DNA of 64,000 nt from Oscillospiraceae bacterium (GCA_017452505.1 JAFTMI010000027.1:48203-112202); one strand, 5' to 3'. Positions 33,132-41,457 are shown, counted from the stretch's first letter. Notes: generated from the sequence alone by a model not told the origin. Made by a program: numbers and translations.

Positions 33132-34205
33132 TTACGCTCTCGGATTGTCGCTCAAGTCCACCTTGGACTTATCCAGGGGGTCAAATGCGCCCTTTTCTTC
33201 CACCAAACCGGGCAGCACCACTTCCTGGATATGCCAGCTGGTCAGCAGGTCGCAGGTATCTGCATCGTCCTGCTCGCCCTTTTCCAAAAAGGCGCTGCAG
33301 GTATCCAGATCCTTGCGCACATTGGCATTTTCGCCGGCCCGGCACTCTACATCACGGCCCAGCTCCTCCAAGGCCTCCAGGCAGTAGCGGTAGCCCATCA
33401 AAGCACCGGAGTACTGGAACTGGGGGTCGGGGTTGGCCATACAGGCCATATACGCGCCAAAGCTTGCATCCTTGGGAATCAGAATACTTGCCCGGTGGGC
33501 CATTTCCCGGCAGATGGCAAAGGGCATCAGCACCGAGGGCACATCGGGATTCACCGCTGCCTCGCCGGTCAGACCCACCGTCACACCGGTAATGCCCTGG
33601 CGGGTGTAGTTTTTATTCCAGCCCAGCTTCTTCACCGGCTGCATAGGGCCGGCAAACACCGCTAAGGACTCATCATAAACCAATTTTTCATAGCCGTTGA
33701 CAGCCCGCTCAGCCAGCACATCAAACTGGGATAGGATCGCTTCGCCGTTTTGATCCCGCTGGAGCAGGTCAGAAACCCGGTTCGCCTGGTCCCGGTAATA
33801 GATGGCGGCCTTTTCCAGCTCCGTGATGGTGTAGTCAGTCTCTTCCAGACGGATATCATCCGCCAAAGAGCCCGCATACATATTCAGCTGGAACAGGCCG
33901 GTGTTCAGAAAATACACCACCGCCACCACAGCGCAGACCCAGCCAAACCACTGGACAGGATTCCATTTGAAGATCAGCACCAGCACCAATGTGCCGATGG
34001 CGGCCGCAGCCAGTACCAAAAGCAGCACCTGCCACACACAGAAATCCACATTTCCGGACCAATCCGCCAGGAACATCTGCATCATCCGGGTGATATAGGG
34101 ATAGACGGTATCCATCAGCGCCACATGGGCCTTGGCAAAGGACTCCAGCGCCCAGGCGCAGGCAAGCACGATGCCGGCAGTGAGATAGCCACGCCAATAT
34201 TTCAA
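33132..34205 (-). CDS. DUF3810-family membrane protein
   Basis: A 357-residue protein matching DUF3810, a membrane family of unknown function in Firmicutes and Bacteroidetes. The TTG start at 34205 is inferred from AGGAGG nine bases upstream; an upstream ATG-less extension overlaps the promoter. Three N-terminal membrane segments (about 5-22, 50-70, 78-98) precede a long soluble domain. That domain contains PFAICREMAHRASILIPKDA: a His-containing segment in the position where related proteins carry a zinc-protease-like HExxH, but here the motif reads REMAH, so peptidase activity is doubtful. Confidence 0.75.
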   Translation of the reverse strand: MKYWRGYLTAGIVLACAWALESFAKAHVALMDTVYPYITRMMQMFLADWSGNVDFCVWQVLLLVLAAAAIGTLVLVLIFKWNPVQWFGWVCAVVAVVYFLNTGLFQLNMYAGSLADDIRLEETDYTITELEKAAIYYRDQANRVSDLLQRDQNGEAILSQFDVLAERAVNGYEKLVYDESLAVFAGPMQPVKKLGWNKNYTRQGITGVTVGLTGEAAVNPDVPSVLMPFAICREMAHRASILIPKDASFGAYMACMANPDPQFQYSGALMGYRYCLEALEELGRDVECRAGENANVRKDLDTCSAFLEKGEQDDADTCDLLTSWHIQEVVLPGLVEEKGAFDPLDKSKVDLSDNPRA

Positions 34206-34242
34206 AAGGCAACGCCTCCTTCTTTGCTTAATCGGATAGTTT

Positions 34243-34271
34243 AGTATAACACGATTTTCAAAAATTGTCCA
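34243..34271 (-). promoter_or_regulatory. Promoter of the DUF3810 gene
   Basis: Minus strand TGGACA (34266-34271) and TATACT (34243-34248), 17 bases apart, 38 bases before the inferred TTG start. Confidence 0.8.
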
Positions 34272-34281
34272 GTACACTATC

Positions 34282-34337
34282 TTGTAGGGGAGGCATAGTA
34301 TGCCTCCCGCGGGAGGGATAATATCCCTCCCCTACAA
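34282..34337. repeat. Palindromic repeat family 1, compact copy, supplies the mtaB stop
   Basis: Two palindromes almost touching (GAGGCATAGTATGCCTC and GAGGGATAATATCCCTC) between TTGTAGGGG and CCCCTACAA ends. The TAG stop of mtaB (34332-34334, complement) is part of the terminal TTGTAGGGG. Confidence 0.88.
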
Positions 34338-35621
34338 AAGCAATTCTCCTATTAAGCCGTCCTTATAAAGTCCTGTGATTTCCACAGTGCAGACGGTGTT
34401 GTGCAGGTTTTCGCCTTTTGCGTAAACCTTCACATAATTGGGGGTGTGTCCTGTGTAGTATTCCCCGCTTTCCTCCTCAAAGAGCACTTCCTGCCGGGAG
34501 CCTGCCATATTTTCCCGGTAGTCCTTAGACATTTCGGCGGCGATGGCAAAGGCTTTTTTGCTCCGCTGCTCTTTCACCCCATTGCCCAGCTGGCCGGGCA
34601 TTTTGTCCGCCGGTGTGCCCGGACGGCGGGAGTAGGGGAAGATGTGCATATCCGCAAAGCGGCACTTTTGGATAAATTCCAAAGACTGCGCAAATTCTTC
34701 CTCGGTTTCTCCGGGGAATGCCACGATCATATCGGTAGTCACGGCACAGCCGGGGAAGTGTTTATTCAAAAGTTCCACACTTTCATAGTACCGAGCGGTA
34801 TCGTACTTCCGCTTCATGCGGGAAAGTACCGTATCACAGCCGGACTGCATGGAAAGATGGAACTGGGGGCACAAGTTGGGAAATTCCTGCAGTTTTTCGC
34901 AGAACTCCCGGGTAACGATGCGAGGCTCTAAAGACCCAAGGCGCACCCGCAAATCGGGAACAGCCGTACAAACCGCCGTCAAAAGCTCCGTCAGCGGAGG
35001 CTTGCCGGGCAAGTCCGCGCCCCAGGAGGCAATTTCGATGCCGGTGACGATAATTTCCTTGTAGCCCTGGTTTTTCAGCTCCTTGGCCTGTTCCACCGCC
35101 AATTCTATGGGGGCGGAACGGATCGGGCCTCTTGTATAGGGAATGATGCAGTAGCTGCAAAAATTCACGCAGCCGTCCTGCACCTTCAGCATAGCCCGGG
35201 TGCGGCCCTCTAAACCGCCGGCAGGAAGCACTTCAAACTGCCGGCGCTTCAGCGCTTCGTCCAAGCAGGTGGCTTTTTGTTTATTTTCGGCACAGGCAAG
35301 CACCTGCTCTATAAATTCTGCCCGTTTTGCACTGCCGCCAATCACATCAATGCCCAAATCCGAAAGCTTTTCTGCCGCATGCTGGGGATAGCAGCCGCAA
35401 ACGGCAATCACCGCCTTCGGATTCTCCCGGCGGCAGCGGCGGATAACAGCCCGATTCTTCTTGTCCGCCACGGCGGTCACGGAGCAGGTATTGATGATAT
35501 AGCCGTCACATTTTTCGGAGAAATCGCCGATGGTGTGGCCTTGCTGAACAAGCAGCTGCTCCATGGCCTGGGTCTCGTACTGATTCACTTTGCAGCCCAA
35601 GGTGTAAAAACCGAATTTCAT
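34332..35621 (-). CDS. mtaB: tRNA (t6A37)-methylthiotransferase MtaB
   Basis: A 429-residue radical SAM methylthiotransferase that converts t6A37 to ms2t6A37 in tRNA. The N-terminal UPF0004 domain carries three cluster cysteines: YTLGCKVNQYE (Cys10), NTCSVTAVADKKNR, and VCGCYPQ. The radical SAM motif CVNFCSYC is near residues 151-158, and a TRAM-like domain closes the protein. The opening KFGFYTLGCKVNQYETQ and CVNFCSYCIIPYTRGPIRS separate MtaB from MiaB and RimO. The final codons lie against a family-1 repeat that supplies the stop. Confidence 0.93.
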   Translation of the reverse strand: MKFGFYTLGCKVNQYETQAMEQLLVQQGHTIGDFSEKCDGYIINTCSVTAVADKKNRAVIRRCRRENPKAVIAVCGCYPQHAAEKLSDLGIDVIGGSAKRAEFIEQVLACAENKQKATCLDEALKRRQFEVLPAGGLEGRTRAMLKVQDGCVNFCSYCIIPYTRGPIRSAPIELAVEQAKELKNQGYKEIIVTGIEIASWGADLPGKPPLTELLTAVCTAVPDLRVRLGSLEPRIVTREFCEKLQEFPNLCPQFHLSMQSGCDTVLSRMKRKYDTARYYESVELLNKHFPGCAVTTDMIVAFPGETEEEFAQSLEFIQKCRFADMHIFPYSRRPGTPADKMPGQLGNGVKEQRSKKAFAIAAEMSKDYRENMAGSRQEVLFEEESGEYYTGHTPNYVKVYAKGENLHNTVCTVEITGLYKDGLIGELLL

Positions 35622-35691
35622 AGCCTGCTCCTTTCTTTTTGTTAATTCTTATTATATGCGAAAAAATCCCGTTTGTACAGTAGAAAATCCG

Positions 35692-35720
35692 TTGTCAAAC
35701 ATGGGCAAATATGCTATCAT
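35692..35720 (+). promoter_or_regulatory. Promoter of the ruvC-ruvA unit
   Basis: TTGTCA (35692-35697), a 17-base spacer and TATCAT (35715-35720), 23 bases before the ruvC start. No clear LexA-type operator is seen. Confidence 0.8.
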
Positions 35721-35743
35721 AACAGAAAAAGGAGGTGGTGGCT

Positions 35744-36241
35744 TTGCGGATATTGGGAATCGACCCGGGCTATGGCATCACGGGCTTTGGCCTTATCGAG
35801 GCCGAGCGTAATCAGTTTCGTCTTCTGCGGTGCGGCGCCATCACCACCCCGGCAGGTATGGATTTCTCCGCCCGCTTGGAAATCATTTACAATGATATGA
35901 CCGAGCTTTTGCAGGTGGCAAAACCCGACCAGGTGGCCATCGAGGAGCTGTTTTTCGGACAAAATGTCACCACCGGCATTGGCGTTGCCCAGAGCCGGGG
36001 CGTGATCCTTTTGGCCATTCGCCAGGCGGGCTTGGAGGTTTCGCAGTACAAGCCCATGCAGGTAAAGCAGGCGGTGGTGGGTTACGGCAACGCCACCAAG
36101 CACCAGGTGATGGATATGACCAAGCGGATCCTGGGTCTTTCCCAAATGCCCAAGCCCGACGATGCCGCCGACGCTATTGCCATCGCCCTGTGCCATGCAA
36201 GATCCGCAAGCAGCCTTATCACCAAGGCGACAAGAAATTGA
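35744..36241 (+). CDS. ruvC: RuvC, Holliday junction resolvase
   Basis: A 165-residue endonuclease that cuts Holliday junctions. I chose the TTG at 35744, eight bases after AGGAGG, because the protein then opens with the canonical RILGIDPGYGITGFG; GTG codons at 35735 and 35738 overlap the ribosome binding site. The catalytic acidic residues are visible as Asp in ILGIDPG, Glu in VAIEELFFGQN and Asp in DDAADAIAIALCH. The TGA stop lies inside the left arm of the 27-bp inverted repeat that encloses the next gene. Confidence 0.95.
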   Translation: MRILGIDPGYGITGFGLIEAERNQFRLLRCGAITTPAGMDFSARLEIIYNDMTELLQVAKPDQVAIEELFFGQNVTTGIGVAQSRGVILLAIRQAGLEVSQYKPMQVKQAVVGYGNATKHQVMDMTKRILGLSQMPKPDDAADAIAIALCHARSASSLITKATRN

Positions 36242-36635
36242 AAATTGAAAGTTGAAAATTAAAAATTATGAAAAACATAATTCGGGAAAAAAGTTACACA
36301 TTTGCTTTGCGCATTGTGAAATTATGTAATTATCTATATAAAGAAAAGCGTGAGTCAATAATGTCCAAACAGTTACTTCGTTGCGGTACCAGCATTGGCG
36401 CAAACGTTGCAGAATCCCAACATGCGCAGAGTCGCGCAGATTTTTGCTCCAAGTTGAATATTGCCTTAAAAGAAGCAGCAGAAACAGATTATTGGTTGCG
36501 ATTGCTCCATGATTCCAGTTACTTAAGCGACGCTGAGTTTCAATCTGTTTTTTCAGATTGCAAAGAAATCGAAAGTCTTTTGGCTTCGATAGTAAAGTCT
36601 GTGAAGAGTTAATTTTCAACTTTCAATTTTCAATT
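36236..36635. mobile_element. 400-bp IVS-like cassette with 27-bp perfect inverted repeats
   Basis: The left arm 36236-36262 is the exact reverse complement of 36609-36635. Each arm is built of ATTGAAA-type heptads. Between them sits one gene for a four-helix-bundle (23S rRNA intervening-sequence family) protein. Both the ruvC stop and the internal gene's stop lie in the arms. The cassette interrupts the ruvC-ruvA spacing, and its transcript could form a 27-bp stem, like the stems at the ends of 23S rRNA intervening sequences. No transposase is present, so mobility is inferred. Confidence 0.7.
36268..36612 (+). CDS. Four-helix-bundle protein (23S rRNA intervening-sequence protein family)
   Basis: A 114-residue all-helical protein of the S23/IVP family. 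Characteristic stretches are IREKSYTFALRIVKLCNYLY at the N-terminus, QLLRCGTSIGANVAESQHAQS in the middle and FCSKLNIALKEAAETDYWLRLL next. Members are encoded inside intervening sequences of 23S rRNA genes and as stand-alone genes; related proteins (Avd) serve diversity-generating retroelements. No reverse transcriptase or variable repeat is visible here. There is no clear ribosome binding site, and base composition is markedly more AT-rich than ruvC or ruvA, both signs of insertion. Confidence 0.92.
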   Translation: MKNIIREKSYTFALRIVKLCNYLYKEKRESIMSKQLLRCGTSIGANVAESQHAQSRADFCSKLNIALKEAAETDYWLRLLHDSSYLSDAEFQSVFSDCKEIESLLASIVKSVKS

Positions 36636-36673
36636 TTCAATTTTGAATTTCAGAATACTTGGAGGACTTTCCT

Positions 36674-37273
36674 ATGTTATACTATGTTTCCGGTACTGTG
36701 ACTGTTTTGGAGCCGGGTTTGGCGGTCATTGATTGCGGCGGCGTGGGCTACGGCTGCCGTGTCACCGCTTACACCGCTGCCCAGCTGAAATTAAATCAGA
36801 GCGCCAAGCTGTTTATCACCGAGTCTATTCGGGAGGATGCCTTTGATCTGTACGGCTTTTCCAGCCGGGAGGAGCAGAAATGCTATGAGCTGCTCACCTC
36901 CGTTAATGGTGTTGGCCCCAAGGCCGCCTTGGCGATCCTGTCCGCTGGCCCCCAGAATTTCACCTTAGCGGTGATGACCGGGGACGAAAAACTCCTCACT
37001 GCCGCTCAAGGCGTGGGCAAAAAGCTGGCCCAGCGCATCATTTTGGAGCTGAAGGACAAAATGGGCGGTGCAAACACGGAGATCGATTTCTCCGCCGGTG
37101 TCTCCGTCGCCGCACCCGCTGCCGGCAACAACGCCCAGTTGGCTACCGCCGCTTTGCAGGAGCTGGGCTACTCGCCTGCTGAGATCGCCACCGCCCTCAA
37201 GGGCGTTGACCCGGGCGCTACCACCGAGGAAATGGTCCGCTTTGCCTTGCGGACAATGGTTATGAAATCATGA
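36674..37273 (+). CDS. ruvA: RuvA, Holliday junction branch-migration subunit
   Basis: A 199-residue DNA-binding tetramer subunit that loads RuvB. I chose the ATG at 36674 (MLYYVSGTVTVLEPG) with GGAGG eight bases upstream. Domain I is the OB fold, domain II has helix-hairpin-helix motifs (LTSVNGVGPKAALAIL; AAQGVGKKLAQRIILELKDK), and domain III near 150-199 contains ALQELGYSPAEIATALKG. Its stop overlaps the start of the AraC-type gene (ATGA). ruvB is not adjacent; it lies at 48.9 kb. Confidence 0.96.
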   Translation: MLYYVSGTVTVLEPGLAVIDCGGVGYGCRVTAYTAAQLKLNQSAKLFITESIREDAFDLYGFSSREEQKCYELLTSVNGVGPKAALAILSAGPQNFTLAVMTGDEKLLTAAQGVGKKLAQRIILELKDKMGGANTEIDFSAGVSVAAPAAGNNAQLATAALQELGYSPAEIATALKGVDPGATTEEMVRFALRTMVMKS

Positions 37274-38169
37274 AAACATCTAATCTACAACAAGTGCCGT
37301 ATTTTGACAACCGGAGCTTTTTCAAGGACAGTTGCCCTGTCTATATCCAGCTTTCCACGGAGTTTCCCAAGTATGTGGGTGTTATGCACCGGCATCAGTT
37401 CGTGGAGATCGTGTATATTCTCTCCGGCGAGGCTACCCACACCGTTGGCGACCGGGAATACACGGTAAAAAGCGGCGATGTGGTGGTCATCAACTGTGGT
37501 GTGCCCCACAAATTCACCGCCAACGCCGCCGCGGGCGAGCTTTTTGTGGCCTACGATCTGATGTTCGGCCTTCCATTTATCGACCCCACCGCCGGAAACG
37601 ATGCCACTTTTGAATCCCTGCAGGATAGCTTTTTGTTTGGCGCTTTGTTCCCCGGTGAAGCCGCCTTACCCGATATCCACATCAGCGGCAAGCGCTACGG
37701 CTCCTACGGTGACCTGTTCACCCGCATCTACCACGCACTAAAGGGCAAGGAGCGGGGCTATATGGAGCTGAGCCGGGCCTATGTGATCGAGCTGATCGTA
37801 AAGATCCTGCGGGACTTAGGTCGAAACAGCGCAAAGGAACTGACCTCCGAAAACAAAAAAGCGGTTTTTGCCGCCATCAGCTATATGGAGCGCCGCTACA
37901 ACACCCCCCTGGACTTGGAAGACATTGCCGCCCAGGTATTTCTGAGCCCGGAGTATTTCCGAAAGCTGTTCAAGAAGATGACCGGCGAATCGGTACGCAC
38001 CTACCTGCACGGCCTGCGGGTGGATGAAGCCTGCCGGCTGCTGACTGTGACGGATATGTCCATACAGGATATTTCCCTTGCTGTGGGCTACCAGGATATG
38101 AAGTCTTTTTACCAGGCCTTTAAGCAAAAAACAGGCAAAACACCGAAAGAATACCGAAATCACCAATAA
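37270..38169 (+). CDS. AraC-family regulator with cupin sensor domain
   Basis: A 299-residue regulator. The N-terminal cupin (about 35-110) shows MHRHQFVEIVYILSGEATHTV and GDVVVINCGVPHKFTA, which would bind a small ligand. The C-terminal double helix-turn-helix (about 200-299) has the AraC signature: DLEDIAAQVFLSPEYFRKLF followed by DISLAVGYQDMKSFYQAFKQKTGKTP. It overlaps ruvA by four bases but precedes a catabolic-looking gene set and is its likely controller. A dyad at 38208-38230 is a candidate target. Confidence 0.92.
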   Translation: MKTSNLQQVPYFDNRSFFKDSCPVYIQLSTEFPKYVGVMHRHQFVEIVYILSGEATHTVGDREYTVKSGDVVVINCGVPHKFTANAAAGELFVAYDLMFGLPFIDPTAGNDATFESLQDSFLFGALFPGEAALPDIHISGKRYGSYGDLFTRIYHALKGKERGYMELSRAYVIELIVKILRDLGRNSAKELTSENKKAVFAAISYMERRYNTPLDLEDIAAQVFLSPEYFRKLFKKMTGESVRTYLHGLRVDEACRLLTVTDMSIQDISLAVGYQDMKSFYQAFKQKTGKTPKEYRNHQ

Positions 38170-38207
38170 AATATCCGTTTTTCCCAATTACACTGGCTCC
38201 TTTTTTT

Positions 38208-38230
38208 GATAGTATAAGATTGATACTATC
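38208..38230. promoter_or_regulatory. Inverted repeat upstream of the phosphotriesterase-like gene
   Basis: GATAGTAT and ATACTATC separated by seven bases, ending 19 bases before the TTG start. There is no T run after it, so an operator is more likely than a terminator. It could bind the adjacent AraC-type regulator. Confidence 0.5.
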
Positions 38231-38249
38231 GGAAAAGGAGCTGATTTTT

Positions 38250-39296
38250 TTGGCAATTCAAACCGTAACGGGCATTTTGCAGAAAAAAGATGCCGGCATC
38301 GTGACCCCTCACGAGCATATTTTCATCGAGCTGACAGCTTTTTTTGAGGAACGCCCCCTGAAAGACTGCGAAAGTCCCGCCACCGCCCCTGTCACCATGG
38401 ACAAGCTGGGCATTCTGAACCGTGACCCCTATGCCCTCCGGGACAATCTGCGGATGAACGACTACGAAACCCAGAAGAAAGAGATCCTCCGCTTTAAGAA
38501 TGCCGGCGGCGCCACCATTGTGGACGCTACCATGCCCGGCATCGGCAGAGATCCCAAAATGCTGCGGCGCATCGCCGAGGCCACCGGCATCAACGTGGTG
38601 ATGGGTACGGGCTACTATGTCTGCTCCACCCACCCGGAAGCCATGAAGTCCATGACCGAGGAGCAGATCGCCGAGGAAATGATCCGGGAGATCACCGTGG
38701 GCGCCGAGGGTACGGACATCAAGGCCGGTGTCATCGGCGAGATCGGCATCAGCGAGGTGTTCAACGAGGAAGAGCGCCGGGTGCTCCGGGCAGCCGCCAT
38801 CGCCTGCAAAAAGACCGGTACTCCCATTTTGGTCCACATCAACCCCTGGACCGTGAACGGCTTGGAGGCAGCGGAAATCCTGCTGAATGCCGGTGTTGAC
38901 CCCAAGAAGATCGCCATTTCCCACATCGATGTTGAAAACAATATGGATTACATCCACAAGCTGCTCCAAATGGGCGTGTATGTGGAATTTGACAACTTCG
39001 GCAAGGAGTACTATGTGGACCGGGAGGCCCGCCGGGAGGGCTACGGCCTGTTCGTCCACGATACCGACCGGGTAGAATGCCTCAAGGCCCTCATCGACGA
39101 GGGCTACGGCAAGCAGCTGCTGGCAAGCTGCGATGTGTGTCTGAAGACCTGCCTGCGCACCTACGGCGGCTGGGGCTATGACCATGTTTTGGTAAATATC
39201 GTGCCTATGATGGAGGATGCCGGTATTCAACAGGCAGCCATCGACGATCTGCTGATCCATAACCCGGCAGAATTTTTGGATAACGGAGGACTTTGA
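38250..39296 (+). CDS. Phosphotriesterase-family (PHP/PTE) metal-dependent hydrolase
   Basis: A 348-residue TIM-barrel amidohydrolase of the phosphotriesterase family. The TTG at 38250 is chosen for AAAAGGAG nine bases upstream. Metal-binding landmarks: TPHEHIFIE (HxH, about residue 26), IGEIG with a Glu where many relatives have a carboxylated Lys, HINPW, SHIDV, and the late Asp in LASCDVCLKTC. Real substrates of such PTE-like proteins are often lactones or esters rather than organophosphates. It lies two bases before an M24 peptidase-like gene with which it must be co-transcribed. Confidence 0.88.
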   Translation: MAIQTVTGILQKKDAGIVTPHEHIFIELTAFFEERPLKDCESPATAPVTMDKLGILNRDPYALRDNLRMNDYETQKKEILRFKNAGGATIVDATMPGIGRDPKMLRRIAEATGINVVMGTGYYVCSTHPEAMKSMTEEQIAEEMIREITVGAEGTDIKAGVIGEIGISEVFNEEERRVLRAAAIACKKTGTPILVHINPWTVNGLEAAEILLNAGVDPKKIAISHIDVENNMDYIHKLLQMGVYVEFDNFGKEYYVDREARREGYGLFVHDTDRVECLKALIDEGYGKQLLASCDVCLKTCLRTYGGWGYDHVLVNIVPMMEDAGIQQAAIDDLLIHNPAEFLDNGGL

Positions 39297-39297
39297 T

Positions 39298-40482
39298 ATG
39301 GATAGAATTTGCATTCCCGACAGTGAATTTTTAGAAAGAGTGACCCGTGTGCAGGAGAAAATGGCCCAGGAGGGCTACGATATCCTGCTGTGCTACGGCA
39401 ATGAGGCAGAGCCCCAGTTTGTCCGCTATTTCAGTGACTACTGGCCCTCTTTTGAGACCGCCGGCGTACTGATCCCCAAAACCGGCGCAGCCCGGCTGCT
39501 CATCGGCCCGGAAAGCTATACCTACGCCGCCGACCGCTCCCGGATCCCGGAGATCCGCCTGCTGAAGGCCTTCCGGGAATCCTCCGAGCCGGAATATCCC
39601 GGCAAGCCTCTGGACACCTTCAACACCGTATTTACCGAGTGCCTGGGCGATGCGCCTGTGAAGCGAATCGGTGTTGCCGGTCTGCCCCTCATGACCGTGG
39701 GTGTTTACAATGCACTGGCTGAGAGCCTGAAGGTTTACGGCGATGTGAAGATTGAAAAGGCTGACTACATCGTTTCCGCCCTGCGTATGATCAAGTCCGA
39801 AAACGAGCTTGCCTGTATGCGCAAGGCCGCGGAGATCACCCGCAAGACCATGGACTATGTGCTGGAGAATATCCATGTGGGTATGACCGAATCCCAGGTG
39901 GTGGGTCTTGCTCTGGGCAAGATGCACGAGCTGGGCGCAGAGCGGGAAAGCTATCCTCTGTGGGTGCTCACCGGCGCCGGCTCTGACCAGGCCATCAGCC
40001 GTCCCCGGCATAAGGTGATCCAGGAGGGCGATCTGACCTTCCTGCAGATTGGCGCAAGATATGAGGGCTATGCCTCCTCCATCGGCCGTCCGGTGGTGTT
40101 CGGCAAGGCAACAGAAGCCCAGAAGTCCCTCATCGAGGCCGGCTACGCGGTACAGGAAGAGATGCTCTCCATGACCAAGGCCGGTGTACCTGCCTGCGAG
40201 ATTGCCAAGCGCCACAAGGAAAAGGTGGCAGAGCTGGGCTATGCTGACCACTTCCTGTACGGCCCCTACCACGGCAACGGTCTGATGGAAGGCGAAGCTC
40301 CCTGGGTGGAGACCGATTCTGACTATCTAATGCAGGAGAATATGACCTTCTGCTCCGATATTTTCCTGGGCAGCCACGAAACCAAGGTGGGTCTGCGGAT
40401 CGAGGACGTGATCCGTGTCACCGCCGACGGCGTGGAAAACCTCACCAATTACCCCAGAAAACTCTTTGAAATCAATCGATAA
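39298..40482 (+). CDS. M24-family (Xaa-Pro aminopeptidase-like) peptidase
   Basis: A 394-residue pita-bread-fold protein. The N-terminal creatinase-type domain (about 1-155) is followed by the M24 catalytic domain beginning at about 160. Some metal ligands are altered: the segment QIGARYEGYASSIGRP stands where the family normally has a DxxxxxxGYxxD-type metal site, and FLYGPYHGNGLMEGEAP corresponds to the GHGxG region. Substitution of the Asp pair suggests an atypical or non-aminopeptidase enzyme. TAACGGAGGA lies just before the ATG. It is the middle gene of a three-gene set. Confidence 0.85.
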   Translation: MDRICIPDSEFLERVTRVQEKMAQEGYDILLCYGNEAEPQFVRYFSDYWPSFETAGVLIPKTGAARLLIGPESYTYAADRSRIPEIRLLKAFRESSEPEYPGKPLDTFNTVFTECLGDAPVKRIGVAGLPLMTVGVYNALAESLKVYGDVKIEKADYIVSALRMIKSENELACMRKAAEITRKTMDYVLENIHVGMTESQVVGLALGKMHELGAERESYPLWVLTGAGSDQAISRPRHKVIQEGDLTFLQIGARYEGYASSIGRPVVFGKATEAQKSLIEAGYAVQEEMLSMTKAGVPACEIAKRHKEKVAELGYADHFLYGPYHGNGLMEGEAPWVETDSDYLMQENMTFCSDIFLGSHETKVGLRIEDVIRVTADGVENLTNYPRKLFEINR

Positions 40483-40495
40483 GGGAGAATTTACT

Positions 40496-41305
40496 ATGAA
40501 ATTACGCGAGAAAATTTGGCTGTGGGGCCATCCCGAAGGCCGCTACAACAACGAGCACGGCAACACCCAGGTATCCCGTATGACACCTATGGAGTGCTGC
40601 CTGTACTTAGGCATTCGCAACACCTTTATGGTGCCGGACAAGTGGGTGGTAAACCGCCGGCAGTACAATAAGTCCTTCACCACCCTCAGCAATGTGGCCT
40701 GGGAGTGCTATGATGCAGGCAACGACCCCACCGTGGTAGACCCCCTCATTGCCGAGGCTGCGGATTTCCCCAATATCAGCGGCGTGGTCTTTGACGATTT
40801 CCAGCGGGGCGGCGCCAAGCAGTACAAGGAAATTCCCCTGCAGAATCTGTGGGATATCCGGGAAAAGCTCCACACCAACCCCATCCGCCCCTTAAATATG
40901 TGGATGGTGCTCTACACCCACGAATTTGCCCTTGACCCCAACGATCCTGCCTCCAAGCCCTACGACGAAGAGGCATTCCCCGCCTATGTCGAACCCTTTG
41001 ACGGCATCATTATGTGGACCTGGAGCGAGAAGGATGTCCATCTGATCCCCGAGAAGTTCGAGGCCTTCAAGAAGCTCACCGAGGGCAAGCGCCGTATGGT
41101 TGGCTGCTATCTGTGGAATTTCGGTCAGAAGAAGCCCGCCACCGGCGAGGCTGTGAAGTGGCAGCTGGATTGGTGGCGTGAAAAGCTCCTGGCCGGCGAG
41201 ATCGAAGGAATCGTCCTGCACACCAACACCATGGCTGACCTGGATTTGGAATCCTATGATGTGGCAAAAGCCTGGATGGAAGAACACGGCGACGAAGAAA
41301 TTTAA
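40496..41305 (+). CDS. Protein of unknown function, probable barrel-fold enzyme
   Basis: A 269-residue soluble protein with AAGGGAG before the ATG at 40496. I do not recognise its family. It is rich in Trp and acidic residues, and segments such as NISGVVFDDFQRGG, NMWMVLYTHEFAL, FDGIIMWTWSEKD and GCYLWNFG look like successive beta strands ending in acidic or aromatic residues, as in glycoside-hydrolase-like TIM barrels. It follows the M24-like gene by 13 bases and ends at a strong terminator, closing the AraC-controlled set. Confidence 0.65.
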   Translation: MKLREKIWLWGHPEGRYNNEHGNTQVSRMTPMECCLYLGIRNTFMVPDKWVVNRRQYNKSFTTLSNVAWECYDAGNDPTVVDPLIAEAADFPNISGVVFDDFQRGGAKQYKEIPLQNLWDIREKLHTNPIRPLNMWMVLYTHEFALDPNDPASKPYDEEAFPAYVEPFDGIIMWTWSEKDVHLIPEKFEAFKKLTEGKRRMVGCYLWNFGQKKPATGEAVKWQLDWWREKLLAGEIEGIVLHTNTMADLDLESYDVAKAWMEEHGDEEI

Positions 41306-41308
41306 CAC

Positions 41309-41340
41309 AAAAAGGAACGGCAACTGCCGTTCCTTTTTTA
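41309..41340 (+). terminator. Terminator of the PTE-M24-unknown gene set
   Basis: Stem AAAAAGGAACGGCA / TGCCGTTCCTTTTT with a two-base loop and a T run, four bases after the stop. Confidence 0.92.
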
Positions 41341-41343
41341 TTA

Positions 41344-41457
41344 AGGCTTCTCCTTGAGGAGAAGCTGTCTGCGAAGCAGACTGATGAGGTGTTTCTGTAT
41401 CGACCACCTCATCCGACCTCGCTACGCTCGGCCACCTTCCCCTCAAGGGGAAGGCTT
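41344..41457. repeat. Repeat family 2 copy, supplies the stop of the AI-2E family gene
   Basis: Ends CTTCTCCTTGAGGAGAAGC and CTTCCCCTCAAGGGGAAGG; interior GACTGATGAGGTG / CACCTCATCCGACC and small hairpins (CTGCGAAGCAG). The TGA stop of the gene on the minus strand (41443-41445) lies inside the repeat's right end. Confidence 0.88.

Noticed and set aside
36268-36612. Four-helix-bundle gene as the accessory gene (Avd) of a diversity-generating retroelement
   Set aside because: No reverse transcriptase, template repeat or variable repeat is present in the neighbourhood.
38226-39314. A 362-codon open frame antisense to the phosphotriesterase-like gene
   Set aside because: It lies wholly opposite a well-supported gene, has no ribosome binding site or family similarity, and is His/Gly-rich as expected from antisense of GC-rich coding DNA.
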